Assembly: GCF_001685025.1 (NCBI RefSeq)
Contig: NZ_MAYU01000001.1
Location: 467,359 to 531,358 of the forward strand
Direction: 5' to 3'
DNA: 64,000 nucleotides
Source: Bacillus sp. FJAT-27225
Lineage (GTDB): Bacteria > Bacillota > Bacilli > Bacillales > Cytobacillaceae
Numbering within the stretch: position 1 is the first letter of the stretch; each line of letters opens with the position of its first letter. A program made the translations under genes and the position numbers. The notes under the pieces are model-generated. The model saw only the letters and a program-made list of their open reading frames with translations. It searched no databases and was not told where the DNA came from. This document shows, piece after piece, positions 7,859 to 16,371 of this stretch.

Positions 7859-8044
7859 TTACCGCTGCCTGCTTTTTTGTTTGTTCATGACTTCATAGGA
7901 TTTTTCGATAATGTCGGTTAATACATCACCTTTATAAATTCTGCCGAGCTTTAAGTTCTCCTGGTAGTATTCAACTATTTCATCGAGCTTATCCGATGTT
8001 CCTTTTGTAATTCGTACATTTAACTGAATACGCTCTCCTGCCAT
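7859..8044 (-). CDS. Small ribbon-helix-helix-like protein
   Basis: Sixty-one residues: a short beta strand (RIQLNVRIT) followed by two helices (TSDKLDEIVEYYQENL, then GDVLTDIIEKSYEVM) and a basic tail KQKSRQR. This is the layout of a minimal ribbon-helix-helix DNA-binding protein, although I do not recognise a named family. GGAG lies shortly upstream of the ATG. A likely terminator follows. Confidence 0.65.
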   Translation of the reverse strand: MAGERIQLNVRITKGTSDKLDEIVEYYQENLKLGRIYKGDVLTDIIEKSYEVMNKQKSRQR

Positions 8045-8154
8045 AACCCTTCTCCTTTTTCTTCTCGTCTGCTAGCAATTGATAGCACATTGTTACTTCG
8101 TTACTATCAGTATACCCCTCTTCGCATCCGAAGGACAAGTTAAACACAAATAAG

Positions 8155-8172
8155 GCGGTACACCTGTACCGC
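8155..8172 (-). terminator. Terminator of the ssu operon
   Basis: GCGGTAC/GTACCGC hairpin with a 4-nt loop just after the ssuB stop; minus-strand continuation is CTTATTTGT. The U-run is modest. Confidence 0.6.
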
Positions 8173-8185
8173 AGCTTATTTGACT

Positions 8186-8944
8186 CTATTTACTTACAAG
8201 CTTAAGCCCGCTTTCGTTGTTCGGTTCCAAAATTCTCCTCAATATTTCTTCAACATGATTCTGGAATGCCTTATGTGCACGCTGTCTTGGCCGGGGCAAA
8301 TCAATTATCCGGTTCATTACGATTTTTCCGGCTTCAATTAGAATCACTCTGTCTGCAATTGCTACTGCCTCTTCAACATCATGTGTAACCAAGATGGACG
8401 TAAACTTTTTTTCTTTCCAGAGGGCTTCGATCAAGTCTTGCATTTCCAGTCTGGTTAATGCATCGAGTGCCCCCAGCGGTTCGTCAAGAAGAAGAATATC
8501 CGGTTCATGTACAAGTGCCCTGGCCAATGCAACCCGCTGCTTCTGCCCGCCTGATAATTTAGATGGCCAATCACCCATTCTTTCTTCAAGGCCGACATTT
8601 CTTAGTGCATCAATAGCTTTGGGTCTCCAATCTCCTGATAAGCCGAGCCCTATATTATCCAGGACATTTTTCCATGGCAGAAGCCTTCCGTCTTGAAACA
8701 TCATTCTGGCACCTTTATTTAGGCCGGTTAATTTCTTGCCTTTACTATAAATTGAGCCTTCCTCAACCCCTTCAAGACCAGCCATGAGCCTTAATAGCGT
8801 GCTTTTGCCGCAGCCGCTTTTTCCAACAATTGAAATAAATTCTCCCTTTGCTGCATCAAGCGTAATTCCATCCAGAACGACACGATTTCCGTAACATTTC
8901 CGGACTCCCTTTAAACTGACATAAGGCAAACTTTCGTCCAACAC
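8186..8944 (-). CDS. ssuB: Aliphatic sulfonate ABC transporter, ATP-binding protein
   Basis: ATPase of a SsuABC/TauABC-type importer at the cytoplasmic face. It has Walker A GKSGCGKST, Q-loop MMFQD, signature LSGGQKQRVALARAL, Walker B ILLLDEP and H-loop VTHD. An ATG exists at 8968, but GTG at 8942-8944 has AAGGAG 9 nt upstream and gives 252 aa, the usual SsuB length, so I use it. It is the last gene of ssuACB. Nitrate, taurine or thiamine-precursor ATPases are close relatives; the binding protein and the layout favour sulfonates. Confidence 0.9.
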   Translation of the reverse strand: MLDESLPYVSLKGVRKCYGNRVVLDGITLDAAKGEFISIVGKSGCGKSTLLRLMAGLEGVEEGSIYSKGKKLTGLNKGARMMFQDGRLLPWKNVLDNIGLGLSGDWRPKAIDALRNVGLEERMGDWPSKLSGGQKQRVALARALVHEPDILLLDEPLGALDALTRLEMQDLIEALWKEKKFTSILVTHDVEEAVAIADRVILIEAGKIVMNRIIDLPRPRQRAHKAFQNHVEEILRRILEPNNESGLKLVSK

Positions 8945-8968
8945 TTTCCCACACTCCTTCCGGGACAT

Positions 8969-9733
8969 CTATGCATTCCATTTTAGCCATCTTCCTTCGA
9001 GCGCCCTTGCAATCACATCAGATAGCTTTCCAAATAATGCATACAGAACGATACTCAGCACAATGACATCCATTTGCATGAATTCCCTTGCATTCATTGC
9101 CATATAGCCAATACCCGAATGCGCCGATATGGTTTCCGCAACAATAAGAGTAAGCCACATAACCCCCAGGGAGAACCTGATTCCGACAAGTATTGAGGAA
9201 AGAGCTCCTGGAAAGATAATTTTTAAAAATAAGGAGGTTCCACTTAACCCGTAGGCACGCCCCATCTCAATTAAGCCCTTGTCAACGGATTTAATTCCAT
9301 GATACGTATTAATGTAGACCGGAAAGAGGACACCGAGTGAAACCAGAAAAATTTTCGATGTTTCATCAATTCCAAACCAGAGGATCACAAGCGGAATCAT
9401 AGCCAAATGAGGTATTGTTCGCAACATTTGGATGGATGTATCAAACAGGAGTTCAGACAGCTTAAAAATTCCATTGAAAAGTCCCATCAGGAACCCGATT
9501 GTCCCTCCAATTATGAACCCGGTGACTGCCCTCCCGAGGCTGACTGTAATGTGGCTGCCAAGTTCCCCAGACTCAAAGAGCTCTAGTCCCGCCTTCAATA
9601 CAGAAGTAGGCGCAGGAAGGATACGGGAAGGAATCATTCCTTGCCAGGAAAGAACCTGCCATAGCATGAATAAGAGAAACGGAAAGAGCCAGGGAATCAT
9701 TTGGCCAACAAACCTTAATCCGTAAGGCTTCAT
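8969..9733 (-). CDS. ssuC: Aliphatic sulfonate ABC transporter, permease
   Basis: A 254-residue inner-membrane permease of the SsuC/TauC type with about six membrane segments. The coupling motif is EMGRAYGLSGTSLFLKIIFPGALSS broken across the EAA loop (E-x-x-AYG-x9-I-x-L-P class). GAGGGGGA precedes the ATG. It lies between ssuA (15 bp gap) and ssuB, so the order ssuA-ssuC-ssuB is one transcription unit. Confidence 0.9.
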   Translation of the reverse strand: MKPYGLRFVGQMIPWLFPFLLFMLWQVLSWQGMIPSRILPAPTSVLKAGLELFESGELGSHITVSLGRAVTGFIIGGTIGFLMGLFNGIFKLSELLFDTSIQMLRTIPHLAMIPLVILWFGIDETSKIFLVSLGVLFPVYINTYHGIKSVDKGLIEMGRAYGLSGTSLFLKIIFPGALSSILVGIRFSLGVMWLTLIVAETISAHSGIGYMAMNAREFMQMDVIVLSIVLYALFGKLSDVIARALEGRWLKWNA

Positions 9734-9748
9734 ATGAATTCCCCCTCT

Positions 9749-10717
9749 CTATTTTTCCAGTGCCTCGGTTATGTCTATCTTCTTGGGAATGATCTTTAGC
9801 CGGTAAAACGTGTCAGCAATTTCCTGCTGCTCGCCTACTATCAAATTGCTCATTTCATCCACTCCGTAAACCCTTCGATTTACTGCCATATCCAGTGAGG
9901 CTTCATCAACTTTCAATATAGGAGAAAGCATTTTTACAAGCTCTCCTTTATTTGCGTTTGCCCAGTCATTTGAAATTTTAATTTCATCAATTATCTCGTT
10001 TACGATGTCCTTGTGCTTTGCAAATTCCGTGCTGGCAAGAAAGAAGTCCCGGTCTGTTGTCAACCCTTCACCGTCGGTTAATGTCCTTGCCTTTGAATTT
10101 ACTTCTGCTGATGATGTAAAAGGATCCCAGACGACCCATGCATCAATATTCCCTTTTTCAAAAGCTACCCTGCCGTCACCTGGGGCCAGAAACGCTGGAG
10201 TAATATCAGAGTACTGCAAGCCTGCTTTTTCCAGCGCTTTAATCAATAAGTAATGGGAACTTGAACCTTTTGCAAAACCGACCGTCTTCCCTTTTAAATC
10301 TTCAATTGTTTTAATCGTTGAGTTTTCCTGAACGAGGATTTTACTGCCTTTAAATTTCGGCTTACCTGCAGCAATGTAAACAAAAGGAGCGTCCGCAGCC
10401 TGGGCAAAGATTGGCGGGGAATCTCCAGTCCGTCCAAAATCGATGTTTCCAGCATTCAGGGCCTCGACCAACGCTGGTCCAGCCTGGAATTCTTTCCATT
10501 CAACTTTAACTCCCTTTGCAGATAGGCGTTTTTCTAATGTACCAAGGGATTTAAGGATAACAAGTGGTCCGTTTTTCTGGTAACCGATAGTGACCGTCTT
10601 TAAATCTTGGGCTGAATTGTCTTTGTTTTCTTTCGAAGAGCATCCAACTAGCATTGTAAAGACTGCCAATAGCAAAATTAATAACAGGAACCACAGTTTT
10701 GGAATGTTTGGTTTCAT
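9749..10717 (-). CDS. ssuA: Aliphatic sulfonate ABC transporter, substrate-binding lipoprotein
   Basis: An SsuA-like periplasmic-type binding protein tethered as a lipoprotein: a hydrophobic signal, then the lipobox MLVGC followed by SSKENKDN. It has the family pattern TVTIGYQKNGPLVILKSLGT, DFGRTGDSPPIFAQAA, KGKTVGFAKGSSSHYLL and DAWVVWDPF. A TTG start at 10753 is possible, but ATG at 10715-10717 gives a compact signal peptide (322 aa). It is first in the ssu operon. No S-box or T-box was found upstream, only a 7-bp inverted repeat (AACCTAT/ATAGGTT) near 10770. Confidence 0.9.
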   Translation of the reverse strand: MKPNIPKLWFLLLILLLAVFTMLVGCSSKENKDNSAQDLKTVTIGYQKNGPLVILKSLGTLEKRLSAKGVKVEWKEFQAGPALVEALNAGNIDFGRTGDSPPIFAQAADAPFVYIAAGKPKFKGSKILVQENSTIKTIEDLKGKTVGFAKGSSSHYLLIKALEKAGLQYSDITPAFLAPGDGRVAFEKGNIDAWVVWDPFTSSAEVNSKARTLTDGEGLTTDRDFFLASTEFAKHKDIVNEIIDEIKISNDWANANKGELVKMLSPILKVDEASLDMAVNRRVYGVDEMSNLIVGEQQEIADTFYRLKIIPKKIDITEALEK

Positions 10718-10840
10718 ATAGGCTATCCGTCCTTTTCTGAAGGTTTTAGGCAAATGTCGACCTGTTTTAACCTATGAAAAAATGGCCGATAGGTTCCTGT
10801 CCCTGATTAAATTGCCTATTCCTTTATATGCTTTTGTAAC

Positions 10841-10861
10841 AAAAAAACCTGCTTGCGCAGG
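10841..10861 (-). terminator. Intrinsic terminator of the germination operon
   Basis: Minus strand: CCTGC-gcaa-GCAGG followed by TTTTTTTG, immediately after the gerAB stop at 10865. Confidence 0.85.
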
Positions 10862-10864
10862 CAT

Positions 10865-11971
10865 TCAGGTTTTCTTGTCTAATTGGCTCCATTTTCTGAC
10901 CACATGTCTCTTAATAAGTACGAACAGAATAATTAAAGATAACTCAAGGCCAAGCCCAAGTGTTGGCCAAGTGAAATACGAGAAATTTAAGTGTTCAATA
11001 TTGTTACTAAATAGCAGGATTGTGACCATGCCCATTATCAAGGATAACGGAACAATAAACACATCTGTTCTTTTTCCGATTAAGACTGTAAAGCACCTAT
11101 TGACCAAGTATAGTGACAGTGCTATTTTTGAAAGGATTGTCGGCATCCAAAGTGTGACAAGGAATAAATCAAGCCGATCAAGGAAATCAGTTATGTTAAT
11201 TTGTTGAATAAGTGTAATGGTTGGATAGGTGGAAATGGATACGAGTTTTACTCCGAGCACCGCCAATTCCAGTATCAGTAAAATGGACATCAGACCAAGG
11301 CCTATTGCAGTCCCTGAGATTAGCCCTTTCCTTGCCTCTTTGACTGGATGTATAAATAAGAAAACAAAAAGCACAAACACAAATTCAATTGTCCAACCCA
11401 AATGAATATATAACGACTTTGCCATCGGCGGAAGCATTCCCATAGCAAGGATCGGCTGCAAATTCCCAATATCTATTTCGTTTAAAAGCATAAAGGGAAG
11501 GCTAATGACTACTATGAATAAAAAAACAAAACTGACTGACGAAACACGAACTAGAACTTCAAATCCCGATGCGACCATATAAATGAATGTCAAGATAGAC
11601 AGGAAAATCAGTATCTCTATCGGTGTGGTTGGCAGCAGTTTTGTGGCCATATAATCAATTACTGCCCTTAAGTCCTTTACAAAAACAAACGAAATAAATA
11701 ACAGGAATACAAAAGCGAAGAGTTTTTCCAGCCATATTGTTTTCCGTTCCGATGCGGTTACAAAGGCCTTGCAATATTTTTCCCAACCAGTTTTATTCCC
11801 AATGATAATCCATATAAGGACAACTTGGACGGGAAAAATGATAAACGGAATAATCCATGTATTTTGTCCTCCTATATCGATAGCAATTTGGTACATATTG
11901 ATTAATGTTGATGAAAAAACAAAGTTTGCGGTGATCAACGTTAATTGAAGGACAGAAATAGAAAGTTTCAC
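10865..11971 (-). CDS. gerAB: Germinant receptor B subunit (GerAB/spore permease family)
   Basis: A 368-residue integral membrane protein of the amino-acid-permease-like spore germination family with about ten hydrophobic segments; it forms the germinant-binding part of the inner-membrane spore receptor. Typical features are the N-terminal ISVLQLTLITANFVFSS, a PTTPIEI loop after TM3 and GMLPP in the middle. It overlaps the small D-type gene by 4 bp and ends the operon gerAA-gerAC-gerD-like-gerAB. The ligand cannot be read from sequence, and the exact Ger paralogue (gerA, gerB, gerK, ynd) is not assigned. Confidence 0.88.
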   Translation of the reverse strand: MKLSISVLQLTLITANFVFSSTLINMYQIAIDIGGQNTWIIPFIIFPVQVVLIWIIIGNKTGWEKYCKAFVTASERKTIWLEKLFAFVFLLFISFVFVKDLRAVIDYMATKLLPTTPIEILIFLSILTFIYMVASGFEVLVRVSSVSFVFLFIVVISLPFMLLNEIDIGNLQPILAMGMLPPMAKSLYIHLGWTIEFVFVLFVFLFIHPVKEARKGLISGTAIGLGLMSILLILELAVLGVKLVSISTYPTITLIQQINITDFLDRLDLFLVTLWMPTILSKIALSLYLVNRCFTVLIGKRTDVFIVPLSLIMGMVTILLFSNNIEHLNFSYFTWPTLGLGLELSLIILFVLIKRHVVRKWSQLDKKT

Positions 11972-12192
11972 TTTTTTACCACCCTCCTTGTAAAATCACC
12001 CACTGTTCCATTAAGAAATTCGGTAAATCCGTTAAATGATATGTCCATAAATATAAACACAGAAAGGCCGGCTGTAAGCACTGCTGCAAAATACGCCCAT
12101 TTCTTTATGTTTTTGTTGACCGAACCCAACCTGGCAATGACAATACAATACACAAATAATACAGTTACTAATAAAGACAACCCTATTCCCAT
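11968..12192 (-). CDS. Small two-TM germinant receptor D-type subunit
   Basis: Seventy-four residues with two membrane segments (GIGLSLLVTVLFVYCIVIA and YFAAVLTAGLSVFIFMDI) separated by a basic loop. Short two-TM D subunits are known beside several ger operons in Bacillus and Clostridium, where they modulate receptor levels or function. The position between the C and B genes, with 4-bp gaps or overlaps on both sides, supports this role, although the family has little sequence conservation. Confidence 0.75.
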   Translation of the reverse strand: MGIGLSLLVTVLFVYCIVIARLGSVNKNIKKWAYFAAVLTAGLSVFIFMDISFNGFTEFLNGTVGDFTRRVVKK

Positions 12193-12196
12193 CCCG

Positions 12197-13345
12197 TCAT
12201 TCCTTTACTTGAAGGCCTGAATTGCTCATCCTCTGGATGTCGCCATCCACCTGAATAGAATAGTCCAATTCCGGCAGAGATTCATACCAGTTTTCTCTAA
12301 ATTCTTTATCCCATTTAGTATGGTGGTTTTTATACAGGTACCACCCCAGGCCTGCAACATCCAGTTTCTCTTTATGCGCATGTTTAAGTATTGCCTCGAC
12401 TTGTCCTGTTATTTCTTTTTCCAAGTTTTTTTTAACATGTTCATAGGTTTTAGGGTCATCCAATTCCATATTTGAATCATTGCCCATTAAAATTCCAGTA
12501 GTCTCAATACGAATTGTAAAGCTTGGCTTTCCATTCTTTAAGCTATACGATGGCCTGAATCTGCTTTCTATGATTTGAAGGCTCATATGGCGGCCAGGCT
12601 GAACAGGAAAGGTGATAGCTTTTTTATTCATCTTTTCAAAAAGCCAAAGGATTCCATGTGATTCCTTTTTGTTTGTTATAAATTTCAGTCTATCCTTCCA
12701 AAAAACAGCATATTCCTGCATGAGAATTTCTTTGCCTTTTTTGTCTGAATCTTTTTCATCAGCAGCTCGAATAACTGGAACAACAGCTACCTTTCCAGGG
12801 CGTTCGATATCGAGAATAACATCTTTAATTGTCATCCCGAGATTATTTTTTGCCATTTCACGGATCGCTTCACCAGGAAGCTTCTCCATTTTAGGTTGGG
12901 TTGACAACATGTCGGACGCTTTTCCATCTGAAATCACCAAGAAGGTTGAAAGCCTGGATTGCGGCTGGATAAGGACTGTTTCAATCGGCTGCCGTATCCC
13001 TTTCCGAGCCAAGTCTTCCCCTATGACGATTACCCGGCGGTGGGCAAGGTAGAACTTCCTTGACATCCTGTTTTGCATATCATCATAGCTCTCCCTAATG
13101 CTATTTCCTTTTCCCATAATTACATAATAAGGGCCTTCTGTGGTTCCCCCGCCACCGCCGCTTGAACCTGCTCCGCCCATAGCACTTGGAAGGGGGATTT
13201 GTGCCGAGGAAACGTATTTACCTTCCTTTCCCTTATCGACACCGGTCGCAACGACAAAAGCCATATCATTTATTTCGGTACGGTCCCAACAACCGGTAAG
13301 AAAAACTGTACAGATAACGAAATAAAGGAGTGCTAACCTGCTCAT
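12197..13345 (-). CDS. gerAC: Germinant receptor C subunit, lipoprotein (GerAC family)
   Basis: A 382-residue lipoprotein: N-terminal signal with lipobox FLTGC-WDRTEIND, the WDR-EI-D start being diagnostic for GerAC proteins. Further family blocks are VVATGVDKG, DDMQNRMSRKFYLAHRRVIVI and a C-terminal WYLYKNHHTKW. An unusual glycine/serine run (GGAGSSGGGGG) lies in the N-terminal loop near residue 60. It overlaps gerAA by 4 bp (ATGA). The protein would sit on the outer face of the spore inner membrane with the A and B subunits. Confidence 0.93.
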   Translation of the reverse strand: MSRLALLYFVICTVFLTGCWDRTEINDMAFVVATGVDKGKEGKYVSSAQIPLPSAMGGAGSSGGGGGTTEGPYYVIMGKGNSIRESYDDMQNRMSRKFYLAHRRVIVIGEDLARKGIRQPIETVLIQPQSRLSTFLVISDGKASDMLSTQPKMEKLPGEAIREMAKNNLGMTIKDVILDIERPGKVAVVPVIRAADEKDSDKKGKEILMQEYAVFWKDRLKFITNKKESHGILWLFEKMNKKAITFPVQPGRHMSLQIIESRFRPSYSLKNGKPSFTIRIETTGILMGNDSNMELDDPKTYEHVKKNLEKEITGQVEAILKHAHKEKLDVAGLGWYLYKNHHTKWDKEFRENWYESLPELDYSIQVDGDIQRMSNSGLQVKE

Positions 13346-14898
13346 GAAGTCCCTCCTTCTTCTCCTAACCTTCCAGGCTCAGGCTTTAAATTTGATGATT
13401 CCCTTACCCGGTTTTCCTTTACTAATTGCTTAGGCCTCAAATCATTCGCCCACCATGGAGCCCTAACGAAGACATCCTTTAATTCCTTGAAAGACAATGG
13501 AGCCAATGGTGAAAAATAGGGTACTCCAAATGACCTAAGTTTACAGAGATGGGTAAAGATAACAATCGAACCTATTACAATGCCAAACAAACCAAACATG
13601 CCGGCAAGAATCATTAAAGGAAACCTTAACAACCGAATCGAGATTGCCAAGTTAAAGCGAGGAATTGTAAATGAAGCAATCCCCGTAATGGAAACGATGA
13701 TTACCATGGGAGCAGACACAATCCCTGCCTCAACCGCCGCACTGCCGATCACAAGTGCCCCCAGGATACTGACCGCCTGCCCAACAATTTTGGGAAGGCG
13801 GATGCCAGCCTCGCGCAATGCTTCAAAGGATAACTCCATGATCATGGCTTCAATAAAAGCAGGGAATGGAATCGCCTCCCTGCTGGCAGCAAAGCTAAAT
13901 AGCAAATTGGTAGGGATCATTTCCTGGTGAAAGGTTGTAACCGCAATATACAAGGCAGGCAGCTGAAGAGCTATAAAAATAAAGATAACTCGAATAATCC
14001 GCAGAAAGACTGAAATATGGAAGCGATTGTAGTAGTCTTCGCTAGCCTGCAGAAACTGCCAGAACACAACAGGAAGAATTAATGCAAATGGTGTTCCATC
14101 AACTATTATCGCTACTCTTCCTTCCAATAAATTAGCAGCTACTGTGTCCGGTCTTTCTGTATTCTGAATTTGTGGAAATAAACTCCATGGATTATCTTCA
14201 ATAAACTCCTCTATATACCCACTTTCGAGAATTCCGTCAATCTTAATGCGATCCAGCCTTGATTCTACTTCCGCAACAAGCTCTGGGGCAGCAAGTCCTT
14301 CAATATACAACACAGCAATGCCTGTGGCCGTTTCTTCGCCAATTTCCTTTGAAATAATTTTAAGGCGATTGGAACGGATTTTATGCCTGACTAGCGACGT
14401 GTTTACTCTTAGACTTTCTGTAAAACCTTCACGAGGCCCTCTTACAGCAGTTTCACTTTCAGGTTCGGCAACACTTCTCCTTGAACCGCCCTTGGAATCG
14501 AAGGCGAGGGCTTTTTCCAAGCCATCAATAATCAGGATTGTATTGCCGGCCAGCACTTTCTTAACACAATCATCCAGTGACTCGGTTTCCTTTACCGCAT
14601 TGATAGACACGATTTCATTCATCACATAGTTCGCTGTCAGTTCATTTACATCACTGCTATCCAGAAGTTGTTTAATAGCATGAAACTGGATGCTTGGTGA
14701 ATCAATGAGTCCATCAACAAAGATTAAGCACGATTGCCTATCTCCAGTACGAAATTCCCTAAAAACGATATCGGAACAATCTTTAAATAGACGCTTAAGG
14801 GTGTCGATATTTTCCTGATACATCTTGCTTAGGTGCTTAGACGTTTTTTCATTTAAAATTTCCTTTTTACTAATTGGCCTGTTTCTTCTAAGTTTCAT
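13342..14898 (-). CDS. gerAA: Germinant receptor A subunit (GerAA family)
   Basis: A 518-residue membrane protein with a large N-terminal soluble region (about 1-290), a hydrophobic region of about five segments (about 290-460) and a polar tail. Typical blocks are CSDIVFREF, FVDGLIDS, GNTILIIDG, ESGYIEEFIEDNPWSLFPQIQNTERPD split over the linker, EGRVAIIVDGTPFALILP and PFPAFIEAMIMELSFEALREA. It is the first gene of the receptor operon. ger operons are usually read by sigma-G in the forespore; I found no clean sigma-G box in the leader. Confidence 0.94.
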   Translation of the reverse strand: MKLRRNRPISKKEILNEKTSKHLSKMYQENIDTLKRLFKDCSDIVFREFRTGDRQSCLIFVDGLIDSPSIQFHAIKQLLDSSDVNELTANYVMNEIVSINAVKETESLDDCVKKVLAGNTILIIDGLEKALAFDSKGGSRRSVAEPESETAVRGPREGFTESLRVNTSLVRHKIRSNRLKIISKEIGEETATGIAVLYIEGLAAPELVAEVESRLDRIKIDGILESGYIEEFIEDNPWSLFPQIQNTERPDTVAANLLEGRVAIIVDGTPFALILPVVFWQFLQASEDYYNRFHISVFLRIIRVIFIFIALQLPALYIAVTTFHQEMIPTNLLFSFAASREAIPFPAFIEAMIMELSFEALREAGIRLPKIVGQAVSILGALVIGSAAVEAGIVSAPMVIIVSITGIASFTIPRFNLAISIRLLRFPLMILAGMFGLFGIVIGSIVIFTHLCKLRSFGVPYFSPLAPLSFKELKDVFVRAPWWANDLRPKQLVKENRVRESSNLKPEPGRLGEEGGTS

Positions 14899-15045
14899 TA
14901 TTTAACCCCACGTATGTAGAAAGTACGGTTTTCTGAAAAATTCATCTTTCCTAATGTATCCTGAATATGTTTTTTTATCCTTCAATTGGTGCTTGTCTCA
15001 ACCGTTTCAGCATATAGTGTAGAGACATAAAAGATGGAGGGCGTT

Positions 15046-15318
15046 ATGTTTACAGTTATTGAAAAAACAGTTCTGGCCATGGCGTTGCTGCGCCTCGTAT
15101 CAGGAGGGATTGAAATATTCGCAGCCCTCCTGATGATTAAATTCAATGCGATTGAAAAAGCACTTCTTATTAATAGTTCTCTCGCACTAATAGGGCCAAT
15201 TATCCTTTTGTCCACAACTACCATTGGCTTAATAGGTATAGTGGAGAAGGTCTCACTAATAAAAATGTTTTGGGTATTTGCCGGCGTTGGCTGTATATTG
15301 TATGGGGTTAAAGGATAG
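15046..15318 (+). CDS. yqhV: YqhV family membrane protein (DUF2619)
   Basis: Ninety residues, three predicted membrane segments, matching the YqhV family pattern IEKTVLAMALLRLVSGGIEI, LMIKFNAIEKALLINS and LALIGPIILLSTTTIG. An upstream in-frame ATG at 15034 overlaps the ribosome-binding site. ATG at 15046 follows GGAGGG and gives the normal length. In B. subtilis the gene lies near spoIIIA; here it is alone. CATATAGT at about 15012 resembles a sigma-E -10 element, but the -35 is unconvincing. Function unknown. Confidence 0.85.
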   Translation: MFTVIEKTVLAMALLRLVSGGIEIFAALLMIKFNAIEKALLINSSLALIGPIILLSTTTIGLIGIVEKVSLIKMFWVFAGVGCILYGVKG

Positions 15319-15414
15319 TTTCGTCAAAAGGAGGCAGGAATGTCTTCTTTTTTTGTGTCTCGACCAAATATATTAAAATTAATAAATTGATTTAACCTCA
15401 CAATTCCTGAACTC

Positions 15415-15655
15415 ATTTTGACACGGGGATTCTATTCAAGGACATGTTCACATTTCTGACATGGCGTTTCGTCCTTGAGATACTTGCTGTAGGACATATT
15501 CACATTTTCGACATGGGGTTTTGTCCTTGAGATGCTTGCTCAAGGACATGTTCACATTTTCGACATGCCCTTTTGTCCTTGAAACTCTTGCTCAAGGACA
15601 TGTTCACATTTTCGACATGCCCTTTTTGTCCTCGAAACCCCGACTCAAGGGACGA
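15415..15655. repeat. Tandem array, 52-bp unit, four full copies plus a decayed one
   Basis: Units begin with AGGACAtgTTCACATTTTCGA at 15439, 15491, 15543 and 15595, giving exact 52-bp spacing. The last two are nearly identical and the first has diverged most. A truncated relative precedes the array (15415-15438). Each unit has the inverted pair AAGGACA/TGTCCTT, so the array can form a row of hairpins. No spacers differ between units as they would in CRISPR, and no open frame is maintained. Confidence 0.9.
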
Positions 15656-15835
15656 AGGATCCCAACAGCACCGGCAGCTCACTTAAATCTCTCACCTTTG
15701 AATCCAATCTACAGGTTTCTTTTTCAAATCCGCATTTACTGTGAAGAACAAAACAAATATCCAAAATGTGGTATGTAAACTTTTTGCCACTAAAACCAAG
15801 ACTAACTACATGTTTTAAAGAATGGAGTGAATGAA

Positions 15836-16336
15836 ATGGGTATAATGAACGGCAATCCTCAGGATGAACCGATTCATGCTGGGGAAGTCTTTCATCTCTG
15901 GTCCCATCTTCTTGGGACAAAAGCATATCTGGTTGCCCTTCAGGTGTTCTCAAATCATTCAGGTGATCATGATTTGAAGGTATTCATTGAGGACTTGATG
16001 GAGAACTGTGTGAAACAAGAGGAACAGCAAGTTGAAGCTGTTTTGAAGGAAAATGGCATCAGGCTTCCGCCGGCACCCCCTGACCGGCCAAATGTGTCGA
16101 CTGAAGATATTCCTGCCGGAGCCCGATTCAATGACCCTGAAATCGCGGCTTTATTGGCACGTGATATAAACGGGAGCAATGTACTCGCAAGCTACATCAT
16201 GGGCATTGCAATCAGGGCGGATATCCGCTCCATGTTTGGAGATTTTCTGACACAGAAGGCAGAGTATGCAGACAAGCTTGCTGAACTTATGAAACAAAAA
16301 GGCTGGCTCATCCTGCCTCCATTGAACTTAAAATGA
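15836..16336 (+). CDS. DUF3231 ferritin-like protein
   Basis: A 166-residue helical protein of the DUF3231 type. EPIHAGEVFHLWSHL and YLVALQVFSNHSGDHDLKVF supply helices with conserved His/Glu, then LIEDLMENCVKQEE-like helices and RPNVSTEDIPAGARFNDPEI. The family often occurs as one or two ferritin-like modules in Bacillus spore-associated genes; this is a single-module form. GTG at 15827 is possible, but ATG at 15836 has GGAG 8 nt upstream. Function unproven. Confidence 0.8.
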   Translation: MGIMNGNPQDEPIHAGEVFHLWSHLLGTKAYLVALQVFSNHSGDHDLKVFIEDLMENCVKQEEQQVEAVLKENGIRLPPAPPDRPNVSTEDIPAGARFNDPEIAALLARDINGSNVLASYIMGIAIRADIRSMFGDFLTQKAEYADKLAELMKQKGWLILPPLNLK

Positions 16337-16371
16337 CTGATGTTATCCATGTTTAAAGGAAGTGAATCCCG

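Noticed and set aside
10718-10840. S-box or other sulfur riboswitch upstream of ssuA
   Set aside because: No K-turn or conserved SAM-I blocks; only a 7-bp inverted repeat is present.
15415-15655. Short regular repeats taken as a CRISPR array
   Set aside because: The whole 52-bp period is conserved, with no unique spacers between repeats and no cas genes nearby.
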